DNA of 64,000 nt from Paguma larvata. Lineage: Eukaryota; Chordata; Mammalia; Carnivora; Viverridae. Of this stretch, positions 25,165 to 39,760 are shown piece by piece. Numbering within the stretch: the first letter of the stretch is position 1; the number at the start of each line of letters is the position of its first letter. A model generated the notes under the pieces. The model was given only the letters and a program-made list of their open reading frames with translations, did not search any database and had not been told where the DNA came from. The stretch spans positions 111,314,746 to 111,378,745 of the forward strand of contig CM057826.1 of assembly GCA_030068075.1 (NCBI GenBank). Reading direction: 5' to 3'. The translations under genes and the position numbers were made by a program.

Positions 25165-25382
25165 GAAGGGATGCCTGGCTGACTCAATGTGTGAAGCATC
25201 TAAGGCTTGATTTTAGCTGAGATCATGATCTCACGGTTTGTGAGTTTGAGCCCTGCATCGGGCTCTGTGCGGACAACGTGGAGTCTGCTTGGGATTCTCT
25301 CCTTCCCCCTCTCTCTGCCCCTCTCCACCTCGCACTCCCTCTCTCTCCAAACATAAATAAACATTAAATAAACATTAAAACA
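25165..25382 (+). mobile_element. CAN-SINE, sense
   Basis: gggatgcctggctgactcaa head, gtgagtttgagccctgcatc B-box, CT tract, and a tail containing two AATAAACATTA units. It sits just after the old L1 tail, within A-rich flanks. Confidence 0.92.
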
Positions 25383-25699
25383 AACCAAAAATATCAAGAG
25401 GATGTATACTTCTCTGAGGAGAGATGGAAGGGCCTGTTTTTGTTACGGGCAAAGCCACTTTTTGGTAAACGATTCTGAGGTTGATATGAAGCCTGGAAGA
25501 AAGAGGAAACAGTTTCCTTCTTTTGTATGGCATTAGAAAATGCTAAGCTCTGTACTGTGGGTAAGGGGCTCATAGCCTTTCCCATCAGGACGGAGGCTTC
25601 CTGGGGCTGGGCGTGGGGAAAAACTAGGGCAAGAAGTGGCCTCTGGAAGATGTCTGGTGGGGCAGCATGATCTTGTAACTCTAAGAACAGCAATGCCTA

Positions 25700-26480
25700 A
25701 CTTTCACTGATCCTATTTATTGAGTCTCTACTGTACTACTACTGTCTTAAGGCATTACCATGAAGACACTGGCGGGTAAGACGGGGTCTTCCTCCATAAG
25801 AAGAATCCATTTTAGTGGGATAGAGAAAGAAACACAGACACATAAGTATTTATAAGTTATGTTAATTTCATGAAGATATTAGAAATAGGGGCTGAGAAAG
25901 AGCACAGTTGCAAAGGACCTTATCTTCAGAAACCCCCTATGTGAAGAGCCGAGAGTAGAACAGTAAAGGAAAGGGAAGAGCATGGGTCCTAAAGAAGGAC
26001 AAAACCAATAGTTATTGACCCTATTGACCTATAGGGTCAGAAACCTATAGGATCTACATGGTTAGAGGGTTTTGAGTGAGGACAAGAATGACATAGTACA
26101 AACATGGATGGGAAAGGTAGACATACCAAGTAGAATGTGGAAGGCATGGTCAAAAGTTACTCCTAAGTTGCCGTCATCACTGAAACTTTAGAATACTTAT
26201 AAAAGCTATGTTCTCTTGGTCTTGGCTACATTTGGGGGCCTGTTGGTAGAGGAGCCTGTATAGGCAAGCTTTACAGGAGCAAAGGAAGGAGCAAGTCTGG
26301 AGAACCCAGCTGGTTATGATGTGAAGAAAGGTGACTGAAGTGAGAAGTAGCAAGTACGATGGGTCTGTGACTCAGCCGAGCCTTCCCTGGAGGGCTGCGG
26401 AAAATGTTTAAACATGGGCATCTGGCAAGAGGCCCGTTCTGTGAACAACAAGGATGTGGACTTTGGTAGAGAGACTGTTA
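25700..26480 (-). repeat. L2-like diverged DNA, antisense
   Basis: Phrases such as gagggttttgagtgaggaca resemble the antisense of L2 3' DNA. Boundaries and family are uncertain. Confidence 0.4.
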
Positions 26481-26639
26481 CAGGATATAGTGGCCCTGGA
26501 GGACTGGAGAAATTAAGGACATTGAGAATATTTGTTTGCAGAGCTACGTTCAAGAACAGGGATGTCATTAATACAGGAATTCTATCTCATTCATATCATC
26601 TTCAGTACAATGGACCTGGCAGATAAAATAAACTCAATA

Positions 26640-26745
26640 AAAGCAGCCTAAATGAATGGATGGATGAAAGGATGGGTAACCATTAGTTGAGTGGTGGTTT
26701 GACAGGTGGATGAATGGATGGGTGTATGGAGAGATGGATGACCAC
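26640..26745. repeat. Degenerate (GGAT)n tract
   Basis: Repeated ggatggatga/gaatggatgg words with interruptions. Confidence 0.75.
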
Positions 26746-27307
26746 TAGATGCAAAGTGAATGTTTACGACTTCACCATCATTATAATACACAGAACCACA
26801 TGTGAATCTCAAATCCTCCTGAGTCCCTGCACTGAAATCTGAGCTCTAATTAACGGAGAATAATAGAGTCACAAAATGGTTTTAACACAGCCTGAAATCC
26901 AGCCATAGCATATATAAGAATTCCATTTTTTTTTCTGTTACTAGACGCTCTTCTTTTCTGCTCAGCCTGATATCATGAAATTTTGCTTGTGGCAAAGAAC
27001 AGACACCACCTCTAAGGTTGGAGTAGGGACCCCAACAGTCACATGAGTACTTTAGAAACAGCCCCTTGCTTGTCATTTTAGAAGTCACGTGATGGAGGCT
27101 TGGCCAATCAGAGTCTCCCCCAGGAAATTGTAAAAATTTGAAATGAGAGTTTGAAGAGAACAATAACTGAATACAATTAATGGCAGAGCTGCCTTGGCCT
27201 GCCATTCCAGAAGCCTGGCCATTTAGTGACTGTGCATTCACAAAACAGCAACAGGGGGTGTTGAAGGGACCTCCCACCAGAAGCTCTCCCACAAACCATG
27301 GCCGTCA

Positions 27308-27499
<192 letters not shown>

Positions 27500-27754
27500 T
27501 CACTCCTTTGATTCCGTATCATTCTACAAATATGCCAGAACACATGGCAGGAAGGATGCCTAGTTTTGACAGAGCCATCCAAGAATAAGGAGCTGTGATT
27601 CCTACTCGCTTACAGATAATTTATTGCTAGCATTGTTTTCCATACTCTTTGATTTTATATTTTGTATATTTTCTAAACGCCCCATGAGCCCTTGGTGAGT
27701 GAGAAAGGAGATCAAATTACAGTTACCTTTCTAAAGTTTGAAGTTGTAAATTAT

Positions 27755-27868
27755 GTTTCCCAAAGTGCATTCTAATGACCACATAGATCAGAATCACCTG
27801 AGTTCTTTGCCCAGCTTCCCATTTCCGCAGCCAGACCTCCAGAGTCAGTGTTTCTGAACATGAGGCTG
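27755..27868. repeat. MER5-like fragment
   Basis: gatcagaatcacctgagttc and cctccagagtcagtgtttct resemble the interior of MER5-type elements. Confidence 0.45.
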
Positions 27869-27883
27869 AAGAAAGTACGTTTT

Positions 27884-28974
27884 GTTTTTTTTTTGTTTTT
27901 GTTTTTTTTTAATTTAAAATAGTTTATTTTCAAATTGGTTTACATAAAACACCCAGTGTTCATCCCAACATGTGCCCTTTTTTAATGCCCATCACCCCCT
28001 CTCCCCCCCATCTCCCTCACCCTCAGTTTGTTCTTAGTCTTTGAGAGTCTCTTATGTTTTATCTCCCTCCCTCTCTGTGTCTTTTTTTTCTTTCCCCTCT
28101 TCCCCTCCCCCTGGTTTTTGCTTAGTCTCACCAAGTCCACCTATTCATGGAAACATATGGTATCTGTCTTTTTCTGACTGACTTATTTCACTTAACATTA
28201 CTTGACACGTCTCCAAAGGCAAGGGAATTAAAAGCAAAGATGAACTATTGGGACTTCATCAAGATAAAAAGCTTCTGCACAGCAAAAGAAACAACCAACA
28301 AAACGAATAGGCAACCAACGGAATGGGAAAAGATCATCGCAAATGACATATCGGATAAAGGACTAATATCTAAAATCTATAAAGAACTTACCAAACTCCA
28401 CACCCGAAAAACAAACAACCCAGTGAAGAAATGGGCGAAAGATATGAATAGACACTTCTCCAAAGAGGACATTCAGATGGCAAATAGACACTTGAAACGA
28501 TGTTCAATGTCACTCATCATCAGGGAAATACAAATCAAAACCACACTGCGATACCACCTCACACCAGAGTGGCTAAAATAAACAAATCAGGAAACTATAG
28601 ATGCTGGCGAGGATGTGGAGAAGTAGGCACCCTCCTACATTGTTGGTGGGAATGCAAACTGGTGCAGCCACTCTGGAAAACGGTGTGGAGGTTCCTCAAA
28701 AAAAATGAAAATAGAGCCCTATGATCCAGCAATAGCCCTGCTAGGAATCTACCCAAGAGACACAGGATTGCTGATGCATAGGAGCACGTGTACCCCAATG
28801 TTCATAGCAGCACTTTCGACAATAGCCAAAACATGGAAAGAAACTAAGTGCCCATCAACTGACGAGTGGATAAAGAAGATGTGGTATATATATACAATGG
28901 ACTACTATGTGGCAATGAGAAAAAATGAAATCTGGCCATGCGTAGCAACATGGATGGAACTGGAGGGTATTATG
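27884..28974 (-). mobile_element. 5'-inverted L1 (twin-primed) with target duplication
   Basis: 27884-28202 reads as antisense L1 3' end (acacccagtgttcatccc and so on, with T-rich tail at left). 28203-28974 is sense L1 ORF2 (caaagatgaactattgggac through caacatggatggaactggag), i.e. an inverted upstream piece. Flanks gaaagtacgtttt (27871-27883) and gaaaatacgtttt (28975-28987) form the duplication. Pieces of ORF2 frame remain open here but are not a gene. Confidence 0.93.
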
Positions 28975-29799
28975 GAAAATACGTTTTTAACACGCTCCCC
29001 AGATGATTCAGATTGACAATAAAGTCAGAGAATCTTACACAGAACCTCTCCTGAGGCAGCATCGTTGGGTAATTACTGTGGTGTGGCATGCATGTAGGAG
29101 GAAGAATGGAAGCAACAGGAGATGGGTCTAGATCTCCATGGTGTCATCCGTCCATCAACCAAGGTACACCTGCCCTTACCAGATTCTGCAGCGTGGCCAA
29201 GTAAGACCTAGTCCTACCCTCTTGTTGTTCCATGAGGTAGCGACTCTTCTCCCCAGAATTCCACCACACTGCCCACTCATGCCACCCACCTTGCCCTTCA
29301 CCCGACCCACCCATCCGTGCATCTCTTTCCATTTACACATGAAAGATCACACCCCCACAAGCCCGCAGAACGCACCTGCCTTGGGCTGAACGGAAAACTA
29401 TGAACTGTCTCAACTGTCCCCTTTAGGAGTTCATTATTCTGATCTACCTGATACTGAATGTGTAGAATCAGACAGGAAGAGGGAAGTGAGAGTCCTCACG
29501 TGAGCCCTGTGGCCGAAACTTCTGGACTCCGGCTTTATCAGCAGTCTGCAGGAGGCCACAGATGTCCCTTGGCCAGGTAGTCATCCAGTGGGAATTATTT
29601 CCCTTTGGCTATTAGTTCTTATAAGTATAGCTCTGTGGCAGAGAACCACCAGAGGAAGAGGGGTGACTCACAGAACTCCATGGATACAAATGTCTATATC
29701 TCTGAAATCAGAGAAAACACTCTTCCCTCAATGAGAAGATTCCTGGGAATGACTATTTGGAGGACGAGCACTTCCTTCCAATAGAAGCATCCCACAAAA

Positions 29800-29965
29800 A
29801 GTGGTTAGGAGCCAGGCACAGATAGACCTGGGTTAGAATCCCACTTGGCCACTTGCTAGCCACGTGAACTTTGGTGGCCCATTTGCCCAGTTTTCTTATC
29901 TGTAAGACAGGAGTGGGGCTGTCTCCAAACATGGTGAGGTTATCTAATGAGACTGTGTGTGTAAG
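29800..29965 (+). repeat. MIR SINE
   Basis: agacctgggttagaatccca, then cacttgctagccacgtgaac and ttatctgtaagacaggagtg follow the MIR consensus order. Confidence 0.8.
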
Positions 29966-29992
29966 TGAATGAGAGTTATGATGGGTTTGTTA

Positions 29993-30364
<372 letters not shown>

Positions 30365-30399
30365 CTATTGAGTAAATCATACCTTTGATTGCAGACTCC

Positions 30400-30565
30400 C
30401 CTACTTTTTACCTATGGCCAAGTTTGTCCTCTCAACCTTAGTTTACTGTCTATTAATGAGGATAATAGCCTGTTTCATAAGGCTGCAGCTAGGATTAAAT
30501 GAGCCACGTATATAAAGTACCTAGAGAATGTGTGCTCTTGTTAGGTGGTGAATGCTCATGCATTT
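30400..30565 (+). repeat. MIR SINE fragment
   Basis: ccttagtttactgtctatta, then taatgaggataatagcctgt and gattaaatgagccacgtata follow MIR 3' order. Confidence 0.72.
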
Positions 30566-31261
30566 TTATAAGTGAAATTCATATCCTGCTAAAGGTTTTA
30601 GCTGTTCATATTGTTAATCATCAAATAATTATTTATTAATAACCAGTGGCAATTGTTATTGCTATTAATATTATCACAACTATCAATATTAATGATTAAT
30701 TAATAATTAATACAAATATATTGGGTGTGACACAGATGTAACCAAGGTCACTGATTACAGTTTGGGGTTTTACTAACTGGCATTAAAGATTCCTCCCCCC
30801 CTCTCCACATAACCATTCCAGAGTCAGTATCACCTCAGTCCTGTGGCCCAAATGGGAAATGTCAGTTCTCCTTGAGATCATTCCTGGAGGCTTATAGCCG
30901 TGAATCATCAGGGTGTAATTGTGGGGTGAGGAAGGTTCTCTTGGAACTGAGGAAAATTTACTTATGGAAAATGACCCCACTCTTCATCATCTTTGACATT
31001 ATCAGTCTCTATTCCCAAACAGGAAAGTTGACCCCAAAGACTAGAGGTACAAGTTTGAATCCTTGACCCTCAAAACTCTTGTCCCTAACCGGCCACGACT
31101 TGTGTGATTTTCCCTCTTTGAAGAAAACCAAGCACTTCCTCTGGGGCTCCTCATTCTTTCCTCCATATAATCATTCAATACATACTACTTAGCTGCTGCT
31201 ACAATTGCTACTACTCTTTTCCATAAACATGGGCACCCTGAAAATCTGATGGACAATATGG

Positions 31262-31489
31262 ACCTCATTTATTCAACTACTAGATTTACCACCTGTCAGG
31301 CTCTGTGCTAGATGCCGAGGATACACGGTGAAGAAGCCTGACTTAGAAGATAGTAATCATTAACCCAAGAGTCACACACATGCAATGTGTAATTTCAAAT
31401 GTGAAAAAATGGTATGAAGGAAAGACAGTGCTATGTGAGCTTACAACAGAGGACAGCTGTTTGAGGAAGCGATATTTAAGCAGAGATCT
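31262..31489 (-). repeat. L2-like fragment, antisense
   Basis: tttattcaactactagattt, then ctctgtgctagatgccgagg resembles the reverse complement of L2 3' DNA. The SINE at 31506 interrupts its continuation. Confidence 0.6.
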
Positions 31490-31505
31490 AAAGCAGTTGA
31501 TCTCA

Positions 31506-31722
31506 GGGGCGCCTGGGTGGCTCAGTCGGTTGAGCGGCCGAATTCAGCTCAGGTCATGATGTTACGGTGTGTGAGTTCGAGCCCCGCATCGGGCTCTGTG
31601 CTGATGGCTCGGAGCCTGGACCCTGTTTCGGATTCTGTGTCTGCCTCTCTCTCTGCCCTTCCCCTGCTCATTCTCTGTCTCTCTGTCTCTCAAAAATAAA
31701 TAAATGTTAAAAAAAAATTTAT
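31506..31722 (+). mobile_element. Young CAN-SINE, sense, with perfect 16-bp target duplication
   Basis: Head ggggcgcctgggtggctcag is canonical, with B-box gttcgagccccgc and tail AAATAAATAAATG. The 16-base duplication aaagcagttgatctca occurs at 31490-31505 and 31723-31738 without mismatch, which suggests a recent insertion. Confidence 0.97.
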
Positions 31723-32059
31723 AAAGCAGTTGATCTCAAACTGTCTGTATAAGAAGGGTCAATTATTTCTGTTTGTTTTAATTTCCAGCCCAGTGAGATC
31801 AACATGTGGTCTTACTGTGCGTGGCTAATACGCAGCGTTACGCCCTGTGCAACTTGTGATTTGAGGTACACCCTGTTCAATGAGATGACTCTGCATGTAC
31901 TTAGAGGCGTCAGCAGTATCAAATTGCTACAACAATCTCCAAAGGCTTCTCTCCATATCTGGACTTCTTGTGGGCCTGTAGAAAGCAATGCATGAGCTTG
32001 AACTAGTCAGTGAATCCCAGTGAATAGCAGTGATCTTTATAAAGGAGGGAGCTGGAAGA

Positions 32060-32480
32060 GCTGGGGGTGGGAGCACTGTTCCAGGCAGAGGGACTAGCAA
32101 GTGCAAAGGCCCGATGGAGAGACACTGATAGATGTTGGTGAGGAGGGAGAGGAAAAGGAGAAGAGAAAAAGAAGGCCAAAGCAGTTTATGTATAGTCAAA
32201 GGGGGGATAAAAATCCAAAATAAGGCTCGAGTGGTATTTAGAACCTTTATAATATACCAATGATTCTGATCTTCATTCTGTGAACAATGAGAAGACAATG
32301 AATTTTGCTTTGAACGGGTCATCAAGGGGGCATAGGGGAGAACAGAAAGGAGTGTGCAAAAGTGTACGAGACCAACCAGTTATAAGGCAAAATGTGATGG
32401 CAGTAGGACTGAGGGGATAGCAGTAGAGATAAACAGAAGTGACAGATTCAAGAGATATTTATGAAATCAGATTACAGAAC
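32060..32480 (-). repeat. L2-like fragment, antisense
   Basis: gactagcaagtgcaaaggcc, then gacactgatagatgttggtg resembles antisense L2 interior sequence. Diverged, edges approximate. Confidence 0.5.
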
Positions 32481-32808
32481 TTGGCATTGAATTGGATATG
32501 GGGGAGATGGATGATTTCTCCTTTCTGGCTTCTATAACCGGATGGATGGAGAGGCCAGTCACTGAGAAAGGGAACATCGTACAAAGTCCAGGAAACAGAG
32601 GTCAGGAACTCCATTCTGGACACAGTTGAGTCTGAGATCACTAAGAAAGAGGACACGTGTGTTGCCTTCATCAAACCATGTGTGTGAAAGCTGTTTGGTG
32701 CAAAGCCCACTCGAGAAATGTACATGGTCATGACTGCCTCCAGTCGTGCAAACTAACTTCTTGCCTCAAACCAGAAAGTATGCCTATTTTTACCCCTTCC
32801 TTTTATCA

Positions 32809-32970
<162 letters not shown>

Positions 32971-33639
32971 TCATTGTTACAGGGTAAAGAAAATATATTG
33001 CTTTGCAAATGTTTCTGAACTAAATTTTCAATGCGTAAAATCTCAGTATCATTTTCTAATCCCTTCCAGCTGATTGTTATTTTCATATGCAAATGTGGTC
33101 TACTGTTGCCAGCTCTCTTAAAAAATAAAAGACACCAGAAATCTATAGTTCCTTTTGAAATCTCAGAATTTTTAAAAGTCGGTGAGTCCATTGGGCCAAA
33201 TGAAACATTTCTGTATGCTAAATCCACCTCTGAGATACCAATTTGGGACTGTTTCATAAAGTAACTTACACAAGTATTTACAGAAAGTATGGGACAAGTG
33301 TTCAGTAAATGGAACTGGAAAAAAAATGTTCCTTGCATGTTGATTATAAGGAGATCCAGCATTTTACTATATATCTCTTTGCCCTTGTTTGAATCAATAA
33401 TAAGTTCAAGGTAGAATGTTACCCACAGAACTTCATCCCCTGTCCATAATGCTATGAGTTGCTAGTTCCATGGAGGGGGGTGGGGAATTTTATGATGAAG
33501 CAAAGTATTTTCACTTCTAAGAGAACCACGTTCTTCTATAGTTTTAACTTGGGGGAAAAGAAATCAACAGTAGCTTTGCCATATTTTCCATGGCTGTCCA
33601 CTAGAGGACAGCCTTTACCTATATTAAATTCTCTATTTC

Positions 33640-33780
33640 ATAAACTAGATGTATGGGATTTTATCTTCTTTGTGAATTGTGAGCTACTTAGGGCCAGAGA
33701 TGATCCCAATACTCATATGTGTGTCCATTGGACCTAACACCTAGCAGGTGCTCATTACATGTTTGTTGAATGAACGAAAT
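33640..33780 (+). repeat. L2 3' fragment, sense
   Basis: gtgagctacttagggccaga, then ctagcaggtgctcattacat and tttgttgaatgaacg match the L2 3' end. Confidence 0.68.
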
Positions 33781-33958
33781 TTCCTCATTAGATTAACCAA
33801 CAATGGGACAGTTAATATGGACATGTACATCTATCAAGTGCCTGGCCCTTTCAAGATATGTAATAAGTGATTGTAGGCCAATGGAATAAATTAGGAGAAA
33901 TGGAAGAGTTTATTTTTTTTCCTGTTGTAAATTAGAATTTAAAGGTAATGTAATGGGG

Positions 33959-34180
33959 GAGGGCGCCTGGGTGGTTCAGTTGGTTGAGTGTCTGACCCCT
34001 GATTTGGCCTCAGGTCATGATCTCAGGTTGTCATATGGAGCCCCGCACTGGGCTCCACACTGAGCCATGGAGCCTGCTTAAGAAAGATTCTCTCTCTCTT
34101 TCCCCCTCCCTGCCCCTCCCCCTGCCCGTGTGCTCTTCCTTTCTCTCTCTCTCTCAAAAAAAAAAAAAAAAAAAAAAAGT
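33959..34180 (+). mobile_element. CAN-SINE, sense, long A-tail
   Basis: gggcgcctgggtggttcagt head followed by ctgatttggcctcaggtcat, a variant subfamily word, then a CT tract and over 20 uninterrupted A. It is directly followed by L1 sequence at 34182. Confidence 0.92.
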
Positions 34181-34181
34181 A

Positions 34182-34592
34182 ATTATAGATGGCTAACAGA
34201 CTCCTAAAAAGATACTCAATATTACTCCTGATCAGGGAAATACAAATCAAAACTGCAATGAGATATACCCTCACACCAGTGAAAATGGCTAAAATTAACA
34301 ACACAGGAAGCAACAGGTGTTGGCAAGGATGTGGAGAAAGGGGAACCCTCTTACAGTGTTGCTGGGAGTGCGAACTGGGGCAGCCATTCCAGAAAATAGT
34401 ATGGAGGTTCCTTAGAAAGTTAAAAATAGAACTACCCTACAATCTAGTAATTGCACTATTAGGTATTTACCCAAAGGATACAAAAATATTAATTGGGAGG
34501 GATACATGCACCCAGATATTTATAGTAGCATTATCGACAATAGCCAAATTATGGCTATTAGGGCTAACAGCCCACATGTCCATTGACTGGTG

Positions 34593-34630
<38 letters not shown>

Positions 34631-35037
34631 GAATATTATTCAGCCACCAAAAAGAATGAAAACTTGTCATTTGCAAAGATTTGGATGGAGCTCTCTAGCT
34701 CCATTATTAGTATTATGCTAAGTGAAATTAGAGAAAGACAAATGCCATATGATTTCACTCGTATGTGGAATTTAAGAAAGAAAACAAATGAACATAGTGA
34801 GTAGAAAAAGAGAGGCAAACCAGGAAACAAACTCTCAACTACAGAGAACAAACTGGTGGTTACTGGAGGAGAGGAGTGTGGGGAGATGGGTTAAATACGT
34901 GATGGGTATTAAGGCATGCACTTGTGATGAGCACTGGATGTTATACACAAGTGATGAATCGCTAAATTCTACACCTGAAGCTAATATTATTCTGTATGTT
35001 AACCAACTGAAATTTAAATAAAAACGGGAGGAAAAAA
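34182..35037 (+). mobile_element. L1 3' fragment, sense
   Basis: catcagggaaatacaaatc-type and ggaaccctcttacagtgttg words lead to L1 3' sequence ending taccaactgaaatttaaata. A (CA)n tract has expanded at 34593-34628. Short open frames here are ORF2 relics. Confidence 0.9.
34593..34628. repeat. (CA)n microsatellite
   Basis: About 17 CA units inside the L1 fragment. Confidence 0.95.
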
Positions 35038-35685
35038 AGTCGTATAATTAAGAGTTTGACCTTTGAAAGCAAAAAGAATTTGAGTGCTAAATTAAGGCAC
35101 TCGATTGGAGTTTCAATTCCTTCCTAAGATGAAGCTCCTTTATCTGTAAAATAAACCGCTACATGAGATTGTTGGAAAATTTCAATCACGTAACGTTGGA
35201 AAATTCTCCACAAAGCAGCTGGCGTATATCAGGCACAGTGCAGGAGAGAGATTTTTATCAGTCTTGAACACGGGGTAAGAAGGGTGGATGCAAACGTGAA
35301 CAGTGAACAGCAAGATGAGTCACAGATCAAGGCGATGTCAAGAAATGCCTAACCCTGCACATGGTCGACCAACGTCCAGTTATGTAGGGAACCACAGACT
35401 GCTAGGAGTTGACCTCTAACAAAGAGAGTGGCCAAACTCTATTTCTTTTACCCAAGGACTAAACACACACACCTGCCATGTATTTTCTTCCCACAAGACT
35501 GAATAAACGAATATAGAGAATTCATTTGTCTCAGTAACAACATGGTGGAAATAACCCACGTAACTGAACCTCAGAAAGGAAATGCTGGCTATCCGGTCAC
35601 CTTGCTCAACACCCATTGGCTGTTTACTAGCCAAAGACACTGCGTTCTCTATGTGTGATTCATTCCATGTATTAAGAGTTGGGGC

Positions 35686-35893
35686 ACAGGGGCGCCTGGG
35701 TGACTCGGTTGGTTGAGAGTCTGACTTCAGCTCAGGTCATGACCTTGCAGTTTGTGAGTTTGAGCCCTCCATTGGGCTCTGTGCTGACGGCTCAGAGCGT
35801 GGAGCCTGCCTAGGATTCCGTGTCTCCCTCTCTCTCTGCCCCTCCCCCATTCACACTCCGTCTCTCTCAAAAATAAACAAACATTAACAAGAA
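35686..35893 (+). mobile_element. CAN-SINE, sense
   Basis: aggggcgcctgggtgactcg head, tttgagccctccattgggct, CT tract and aaaaataaacaaacatta tail. Flanks aagagttggggc and aagagctggggc (one mismatch) are the target duplication. Confidence 0.94.
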
Positions 35894-36259
35894 AAAGAGC
35901 TGGGGCGGGTTTGGCACACTTCAGCTTCCAGGGTTCTGTGCATGCGCACATACGGGTTTCCTTTTTTCCATTTTCCTTCCTTTCTTTCTGCTTCTAAACT
36001 TCTGTTTCTCAGACAGCTAGAAATGTACAATGATTTGATGAATGAATATAGTAACCGATGCCACAGGCAACTAACTGGTTTAAATGTGCTTTTTTTCCAT
36101 GTACTTTACAAGGCCATGTGACCAGAGCTAATGTTTTTAAAAAACATCCTCACGATCTGCCCACTTATTAAAAATAGTCAATCACTGCCTTTGTCGTATA
36201 AAATAACTTAATGTTCTAGTTTGAAAATTTAAGACCTATGTTAATTCATCAGCTACCAG

Positions 36260-36385
36260 AATTGTGTATTTATTCATTTGCCAAATACTTGTTGAATGCT
36301 CATGCCCACCTCGGGTGGGCACCGGGGATTCAATGAATAAGACAGACATGATGTCTATACTGGTGGAGCCTATAGTCTATTTCCA
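36260..36385 (-). repeat. L2 3' fragment, antisense
   Basis: tttattcatttgccaaatac, then ttgttgaatgctcatgccca and ggattcaatgaataagacag resemble the antisense L2 end. Confidence 0.6.
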
Positions 36386-37796
36386 AAAACCGTAAATATT
36401 TGTATCAACTGGACACATACCCCTAAATCCATGGAATATGTGCCATAAAGCAATGCGGTGTGCAATGACAGGATATAGGAAATCATCCTTAGGCAGCGTA
36501 TAAAATAAAAGCAAGAATATAAAGAATGCACATGATGGCAAAGGTAAAGCATCAGGTGGGAGAAAATGAGGTGCGATTATAGCCATATTCCAGGAGTACA
36601 AAAGCAATAGAGTTCGTGCAGCTGAGGATGTACAATTAGTGCAAAACCGTGGGTGTGCCTGTCAGAACCTAACACTTCAGGATAACACAAAGCCGGAAAA
36701 GGCAGACCCTGCCCTTGCGAAGGCAGACAAAGCAGGTGATGGTCAAGGGACCCACCCATTCATCGAGGCTGTAGCGAAGTTCCGAAACCACAGAGATATC
36801 AAGCGTATCTTTGAGGCATGTATTTTTCTGTAAAGCAGAATTTGAAATGTGGACAAAATCATTGTTTAGCACCCTTCTGCTGTGGCTTAGTTGTGTTGAT
36901 AGTTGCAATTAAATGCGATTAGCTGTATTTGGAAACATAATTACCTGTAACCTACTTGGAGATTCTTTTCGAGAATTGTGGCGGAATGGATAGGCAGTGT
37001 CTTATTCCCCTACTTATTCAATACGCACTTGTTATGTATCTATTTAAAGTTGAATTCTGGGACTAATACTAAACTGTATAAGGTCCATGCTTCACCTTTA
37101 ATGAATGTGGAATGTAATAATATTGAAGAGATAAAAATGTAAAAATTGATAGACCTTGAAAAACACACAAGGGCAATACTTTACAAAGTGGATTTAAATT
37201 CGACAATCCAATAGTAACTTTTCTTCACCTTTCCAAAAAAAAAAAAAAAAAGAAAGCCAGAAAGAAAAGTGACTCTGATTGTGTTAATAGAGCAAATCAC
37301 AGGGAAGTATCACAGAGATGATCTGATATGGGAGGGAGGGAAAAAAATATTTTCTAGGCAAAATTCTCTCTAGGCATTTTCTTAGTTTAAGAAGAGTCTT
37401 CTTTAAAAGGAAACTACTCTCATTTTCCACTCTCAAAACCCAGGGGCCCGATGCCAGAGAGGAATCCAACAGGACAGGGCATGAATTGTGCTGTGTTAAT
37501 AACTCACACTTGCCTTAGGGAAGCGCATCTACGTTAGAGTCATGTACTGTGACCGTGAAATGCTTTTCTTTAAACAAACAAATGTATTTACACAGGCTAT
37601 TTAGTGAGGCACACTGATTTTCCCGCTCTGGGAGTTTATAATATCCATATTGTGCATTTAATTTTATCTGCACTTAATGCTAGCTCACATGCTTGGCTCT
37701 ATATGTGGCAGACTGAATGTGTGCCGACATCCCAAGCATCACGCGGCATAATGCTTTTGCCCTGCAAACAAACTGCTTGGGTTAAGGGAAAAAAAA

Positions 37797-38737
<941 letters not shown>

Positions 38738-39549
38738 TCAGGTTTACTCCCCGAGATATTAACAAACCCCTTTTCCCAGCACGTTCCTCCTAAGGCACAT
38801 TACCAGGGTAAATAAAGGAATAAACACTGTTATGGATGTTTATCATTCCCTGCTAGATTGCTCACAGCAGGCAAACATGTCTAATTTTCTGGTCTCAGTA
38901 GACTAATTCATCAGCCAACATACCGGCAAGCACAGGCCTTGATGGGCAAATTCTGCTCTTATTTATATCATATACCTATTACAAATTGGATCCCATAAGG
39001 CCTCAAATGTTCAGATGACCCTAAAATTCAAAAGGCTGAGAGGATGGTGTTTGGTGTCGTCATTTGGAAGGTTTGTGCTCAAGCACCTATACTTGTATTA
39101 CTGCTGCAAAGGACACTGAGAATTTGGTGCACCGTACGTTGGATTGCCTCTCCATCTCCGAGTCACCTATGAGACACAAGGGCAGCATTTAAAGCCTGCT
39201 ATTACAGGTGGTGAGGGAGGGGGAGAGAGGGAGTCGACATTCTGAATGATCTAAGGTTTTACATTAGGTGGAGAAACTTACACTTTGTAACATAGTTTTT
39301 TGACAGGACTCTTTCGACCACAGAGCAAGGCTGCAGTCCATTTTGTCCCCCACTGGTGACCCCCTCGTTATGCATTCTCTAAGCGCTTTGACACCTTGTG
39401 GACCTTCTCCATACTCTTCCAGGAACATACCTAACTTGTGAGGGATGAGGCACAAAGCAAGGGCGGCTTGCTCACCGCGACATTTCTAGTGTGTCATATG
39501 GAACCTGGCATTTAGAGTCACTCAACAAAATGTGTTGAATAAATAAAGA

Positions 39550-39760
39550 TGAGTCCAGAAACATGGGGCTGTGCTGTCTGGGTTCAAAACCTGCCTTTAC
39601 CACTTGTTCTGACCTTGAACACATCAGCTGCCTGAACTTGAGAAATCCTCGTCAGCCAGGTCAGAATAATAAGCAGGAGATCTTTATAGAGGCGAGAAAT
39701 CAAATGAGATGCCAAAATCTTTGTTCAGTGCCTGGCACCTAGAAAGTGCTTTAAAAATTA
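39550..39760 (+). repeat. MIR SINE
   Basis: gtctgggttcaaaacctgcc, then ctttaccacttgttctgacc and gttcagtgcctggcacctag give the MIR order from B box to 3' end. Confidence 0.8.

Noticed and set aside
28147..28724. Open frames of 144 and 74 codons on the plus strand
   Set aside because: They are pieces of L1 ORF2 inside the 5'-inverted L1 at 27884, not a host gene.
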